Shown here piece after piece: positions 63,288 to 64,000 of a stretch of 64,000 bases of DNA. Under the pieces are notes generated by a model that worked only from the letters and a program-made list of their open reading frames with translations, did not search any database and was not told the origin of the DNA. Numbering within the stretch: the stretch's first letter is position 1; every line of letters begins with the position of its first letter. This stretch comes from Brevibacillus formosus. Lineage in GTDB: Bacteria; Bacillota; Bacilli; Brevibacillales; Brevibacillaceae. The stretch is from assembly GCF_003013405.1 (NCBI RefSeq), contig NZ_PXZL01000013.1, forward strand, positions 248,001 through 312,000, given 5' to 3'. The translations under genes and the position numbers were made by a program.

Positions 63288-64000
63288 ATGGGTGCCGATA
63301 TCAAAAACGCGAGTCAACCATTTCTGACCAATGACCAAGTAAAAGAGCTAATCGCCAAAAGCCAAGCTGGAGACACGGAGGCACGGGAGCTTCTCGTCAA
63401 TAGCAATATTCGGCTGGTCTGGTCCGTCGTCCAGCGCTTTATCAACCGTGGATATGAAGCGGATGATTTGTTTCAGATCGGTTGTATTGGCCTTTTGAAA
63501 GCCGTAGACAAGTTTGATCTCTCCTATGATGTTCGATTCTCAACCTATGCTGTGCCGATGATTATTGGGGAAATTCAACGCTTCTTACGCGATGACGGTA
63601 CAGTCAAGGTAAGTCGATCACTCAAAGAAACAGCGAATAAGGTACGACGAACAAAGGATGAGCTGTACAAGCAATTCGGTCGCGCACCCACGATTGCGGA
63701 GGTTGCGGACGCGGTGGGGATTACGCCAGAAGAAGTCGTGTTTGCGCAAGAAGCAAATCGAGCCCCTTCTTCCATCCATGAAACGGTTTTTGAAAATGAC
63801 GGGGACCCCATTACGTTGATCGATCAGATTGCGGATGAAGGGGTCAACAAATGGTTTGAAAAGATTGCGCTCAAGGATGCGATCAGTCGGTTGAGCGAGA
63901 GGGAACAACTCATTGTCTACCTGCGTTACTACAAGGATCAGACGCAATCGGAAGTAGCGGAGAGGCTAGGAATCTCGCAAGTACAGGTATCGCGCCTCGA
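63288..64000 (+). CDS. sigF: Sporulation sigma factor SigF (3' end beyond window)
   Basis: First forespore-specific sigma factor. The open frame begins MGADIKNASQPFLTNDQV and runs to the window edge, 237 codons. Region 2 is clear (NSNIRLVWSVVQRFINRGYEADDLFQIGCIGLLKAVDKFD), as is 3 (APTIAEVADAVGITPEEVVFA) and 4.2 (QTQSEVAERLGISQVQVSRL). About 15 residues remain outside. Starts 11 bases after spoIIAB. Confidence 0.95.
   Translation, partial: MGADIKNASQPFLTNDQVKELIAKSQAGDTEARELLVNSNIRLVWSVVQRFINRGYEADDLFQIGCIGLLKAVDKFDLSYDVRFSTYAVPMIIGEIQRFLRDDGTVKVSRSLKETANKVRRTKDELYKQFGRAPTIAEVADAVGITPEEVVFAQEANRAPSSIHETVFENDGDPITLIDQIADEGVNKWFEKIALKDAISRLSEREQLIVYLRYYKDQTQSEVAERLGISQVQVSRL

Noticed and set aside
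1-64000. Search for tRNA, rRNA, CRISPR arrays, insertion sequences and prophage genes
   Set aside because: No cloverleaf-type gene, regularly spaced repeats, transposase or phage structural gene was seen. XerD is the housekeeping recombinase by synteny, not an integrase of a mobile element.

Overview
The window is chromosomal DNA of a spore-forming member of the Bacillales. Its gene order is the accB-accC ... nusB-folD-xseAB-ispA-dxs-tlyA-nadK-argR-recN-spoIVB-spo0A ... bkd ... mce ... nudF-spoIIM-fur-yqzK-xerD-deoB-punA-pdp ... dacF-spoIIA backbone known from Bacillus subtilis. The moderate base composition, the Asp23/AmaP/DUF2273 block and the SteA/MctB-like block best suit a Brevibacillus-type organism; the genus is inference. 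I saw no rRNA, tRNA, CRISPR array or transposase.

1-8.1 kb: fatty-acid precursor synthesis (accBC), an alkaline-shock-protein block, nusB, a TsaD-like paralogue, folD, exonuclease VII and farnesyl-PP synthase. 8.1-9.8 kb: a reverse-strand M3 oligoendopeptidase. 10-18.5 kb: dxs, tlyA, NAD kinase, the arginine repressor, recN, then the sporulation genes spoIVB and spo0A with recognisable sporulation promoters and 0A boxes.

18.6-29.9 kb is the accessory stretch. It holds an A+T-rich pair of unknown genes around a truncated zinc-ribbon gene, a lipoprotein, a carbonic anhydrase with a membrane phosphoesterase, a LysR regulator divergent from a methyltransferase-VOC-methyltransferase operon, and a SteA/MctB-like/GT2/MraY-like module that looks like a septal envelope system.

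29.5-38.4 kb: DUF2627 protein, the sigma-54 activator BkdR, and a branched-chain keto-acid dehydrogenase operon behind a clear -24/-12 promoter. It lacks the ptb and buk genes of B. subtilis. 38.6-40.8 kb: a secreted repeat protein with a foldable leader. 40.8-46.7 kb: methylmalonyl-CoA epimerase, M20 peptidase, DUF3866, an antisense mciZ-like small gene, nudF, endonuclease Q and spoIIM. 46.7-52.1 kb: fur, yqzK, xerD and nucleoside salvage. 52.4-58.8 kb: an Lrp regulator and a complete oligopeptide ABC transporter. 58.9-61 kb: a chemoreceptor. 61.1-64 kb: dacF and the spoIIA operon, with sigF cut by the window edge.

Themes: sporulation control (spo0A, spoIVB, spoIIM, spoIIA, mciZ), branched-chain amino-acid catabolism, and envelope/division functions. 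Start codons were chosen mainly by ribosome-binding-site spacing. No gap between genes exceeds 300 bases.
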